DNA from: Saccoglossus kowalevskii | Lineage: Eukaryota > Hemichordata > Enteropneusta > Harrimaniidae | Assembly (NCBI RefSeq): GCF_000003605.2 | Contig: NW_003124900.1 | Location: forward strand, 433,697 to 451,566 | Direction of reading: 5' to 3' | DNA length: 17,870 nucleotides | Position numbers and translations under genes: made by a program | The notes under the pieces: model-generated | The model's database searches: none | The model's input: only the letters and a program-made list of their open reading frames with translations | Told to the model about the DNA's origin: nothing | In this document: positions 16,643 through 17,870 of the stretch, piece after piece | How the letters are laid out: every line of letters starts with the position of its first letter | Numbering within the stretch: the stretch's first letter is position 1

Positions 16643-17379
16643 AAAAAACATTGTAGCTATAGTTTAAGAAGGTAATACATTTTGAGTAAATCTGAGATTT
16701 GTTTTATGTTTTTTGCGATTTTTCACACATAAGAAAACATCGGTATTTGATGTTAGTCTAGATAGTTGATCTCGACTCCCAGCTGCTCCAAGATGGTGAT
16801 TTTTGGCATAGGTATTCTCTGATAGCTGCTAATGAAATTTGGCAAAGCTAGTTTGTGTACCACTTTGACTTTAGAAAATACGACACAACTCTCCCCTCTG
16901 ACACAGGGTATCATATTTCAAAACAACGTTGACAATGTTTTTAAAAAGTGTTATGAGGTCAAAATCTAGGTCACGCAACAGTAGACGAACTGGGAAATTG
17001 AATTCAAACCTTTTATAGTATCTTTAAGTACCGCGAACATCATTTCTGTGGCCTTATTTCCGTTTCTTTGAAAATAACACCTCTTTATTTGCACAGTGAT
17101 CACATGATTACATCGTTCAATTTTGTTGTTGGAATATCTATTTCATATTATTTGGAAAAAAAGCTTTCTAAAAATATATTACTTGATGGGATGCAAAGAA
17201 TGTGTTACTTCAGGAATGTGCTATGCAATTGCAATAGCAATAACCTCTACTAAATCCACAGTCATAGACAAAGTGGAACCAGAAATGTTTCCACAAATCG
17301 AATGAAAGTTGTGATACTGAGGAGGAAGATACTGATATTTCTTTAAGAACTTTTTCTATCAACAGATGCAGATGCAAGG
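16643..17379. other. no gene supported
   Basis: AT-rich DNA with frames of about 60 codons only. From about 17180 it may be the decayed upstream part of the LINE, but I see no motif before 17380. Confidence 0.5.
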
Positions 17380-17870
17380 AAGATAGGCATCACTGTGAAA
17401 CTTCTCAAAACCGGCGACCTGCTGCAAAGGACTTGAAAAGTTACTGAAAGAACCTTGCGAAAAGAGCAAGCAGGATTCGGGAGTGAAAGAGGATGCACAT
17501 TTTCTTGTTAGGAACCACCATAGAATCACCAACCCTTTCATTGGAAGACTCTAAAAGCATATGAATTTCTATTAAAAGTCATCAACAATATAAATAACAT
17601 GTACATCATCAGGCAATGCTGTGCACGTCATGACGGCCAACAAACAAAGACAGAACTGTGTAATTCCACTCATTCTATTCTTCATTGTCATCGACTGGGT
17701 GATGAAGAAATCTAACATAGACAAGCTATAAAGATGACTTGTATGGAGCCTGAAGCCAGAATGAAGGATGCTGATTATGCAGATGACATTCCCTTAATTT
17801 CACATCCTAGAAAAAACATTCAAGAGAAAAAAGATTGGGTCAACAGAATTGCGACAACACAGGATTCGTT
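17380..17870 (+). pseudogene. LINE (non-LTR) reverse transcriptase fragment, frameshifted, cut by window end
   Basis: Plus-strand frames give ITVKLLKTGDL (17386-17421), then LRKEQAGFGSERGCT (17455-17499), FLVRN, VINNINNMY (17579-17605), LFFIVIDWVMKK (about 17681-17720) and the catalytic DYADDI (17773-17790). This order matches the endonuclease-reverse transcriptase LINEs abundant in cnidarians and molluscs (family pattern: I-V-K-L-P-K-K-G-D, L-R-x-E-Q-A-G-F-R-x-G-R-x-C, I-I-x-x-M-Y, S-P-L-L-F, D-W-x-M, D-x-A-D-D). The V-R-Q-G-C block and most of the fingers between 17500 and 17680 are shortened or scrambled. Stops and frameshifts occur throughout. The exact clade is not determined, and the 3' part lies outside the window. 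Confidence 0.85.

Noticed and set aside
1-17870. CRISPR array, bacterial operon or phage system
   Set aside because: The regular repeats are 157-bp monomers without spacers, and the sequence is plainly eukaryotic with LTR, LINE and DNA transposon remnants.

Overview
The window reads as non-coding, transposon-rich DNA from an invertebrate animal nuclear genome. It is AT-rich, has no dense gene array and no operons, and is full of decayed mobile elements, a monomer array, a long purine tract and microsatellites. The mix suggests a marine invertebrate such as a mollusc, cnidarian or similar: a BEL/Pao retrotransposon, a LINE related to those common in cnidarian and lophotrochozoan genomes, a Helentron-like element with a ~157-bp core array like the bivalve 'pearl' type, and an XPG/CXC multi-copy protein family. 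The sequence alone does not fix the phylum. No intact protein-coding gene is visible.

Layout. 1-794: nothing recognisable. 801-1047: a likely solo LTR with TATA box, AATAAA and a TTCCTA flanking duplication. 1055-2355: mostly featureless, with one 28-bp near-palindrome and a G10 run. 2356-6866, minus strand: a dead BEL/Pao LTR retrotransposon. Reading from high to low coordinate it keeps gag zinc knuckles, a protease start, reverse transcriptase (FYIDDCL), RNase H, integrase, a DUF5641-like tail, a polypurine tract and a 726-bp candidate 3' LTR. Its pol carries an internal ~291-bp tandem duplication. 6867-7753: AT-rich DNA with hairpins and a possible hAT-like end. 7754-9530, minus strand: a frameshifted copy of a multi-copy animal protein that I read as an XPG/FEN1-like nuclease with a C-terminal cysteine-rich CXC-type domain.

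10359-10716: two small exon-like segments on the plus strand with good splice signals and a phase-0 join. They may be part of a STAND/NB-ARC-like NTPase gene. 11302-12757: a ~1.4-kb purine (GA) tract built from ~300-bp repeated units. 12758-14246: no gene; ATTC and TAG/TAA microsatellites and a second copy of the AT-rich segment found inside the purine tract. 14251-15156: a 906-bp non-autonomous DNA transposon with 13-bp inverted ends and TTAA target duplications. 15672-16642: a Helentron/HINE-like element with 12-bp subterminal inverted repeats, a core array of ~157-bp monomers and a 3' hairpin. 17380-17870: a frameshifted LINE reverse transcriptase running off the window end.

The components do not form a pathway. 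What links them is repeated insertion and decay. The points most worth following are the XPG-fold reading of the CXC family, the Helentron-like satellite carrier, the TTAA element and the possible small-exon gene.
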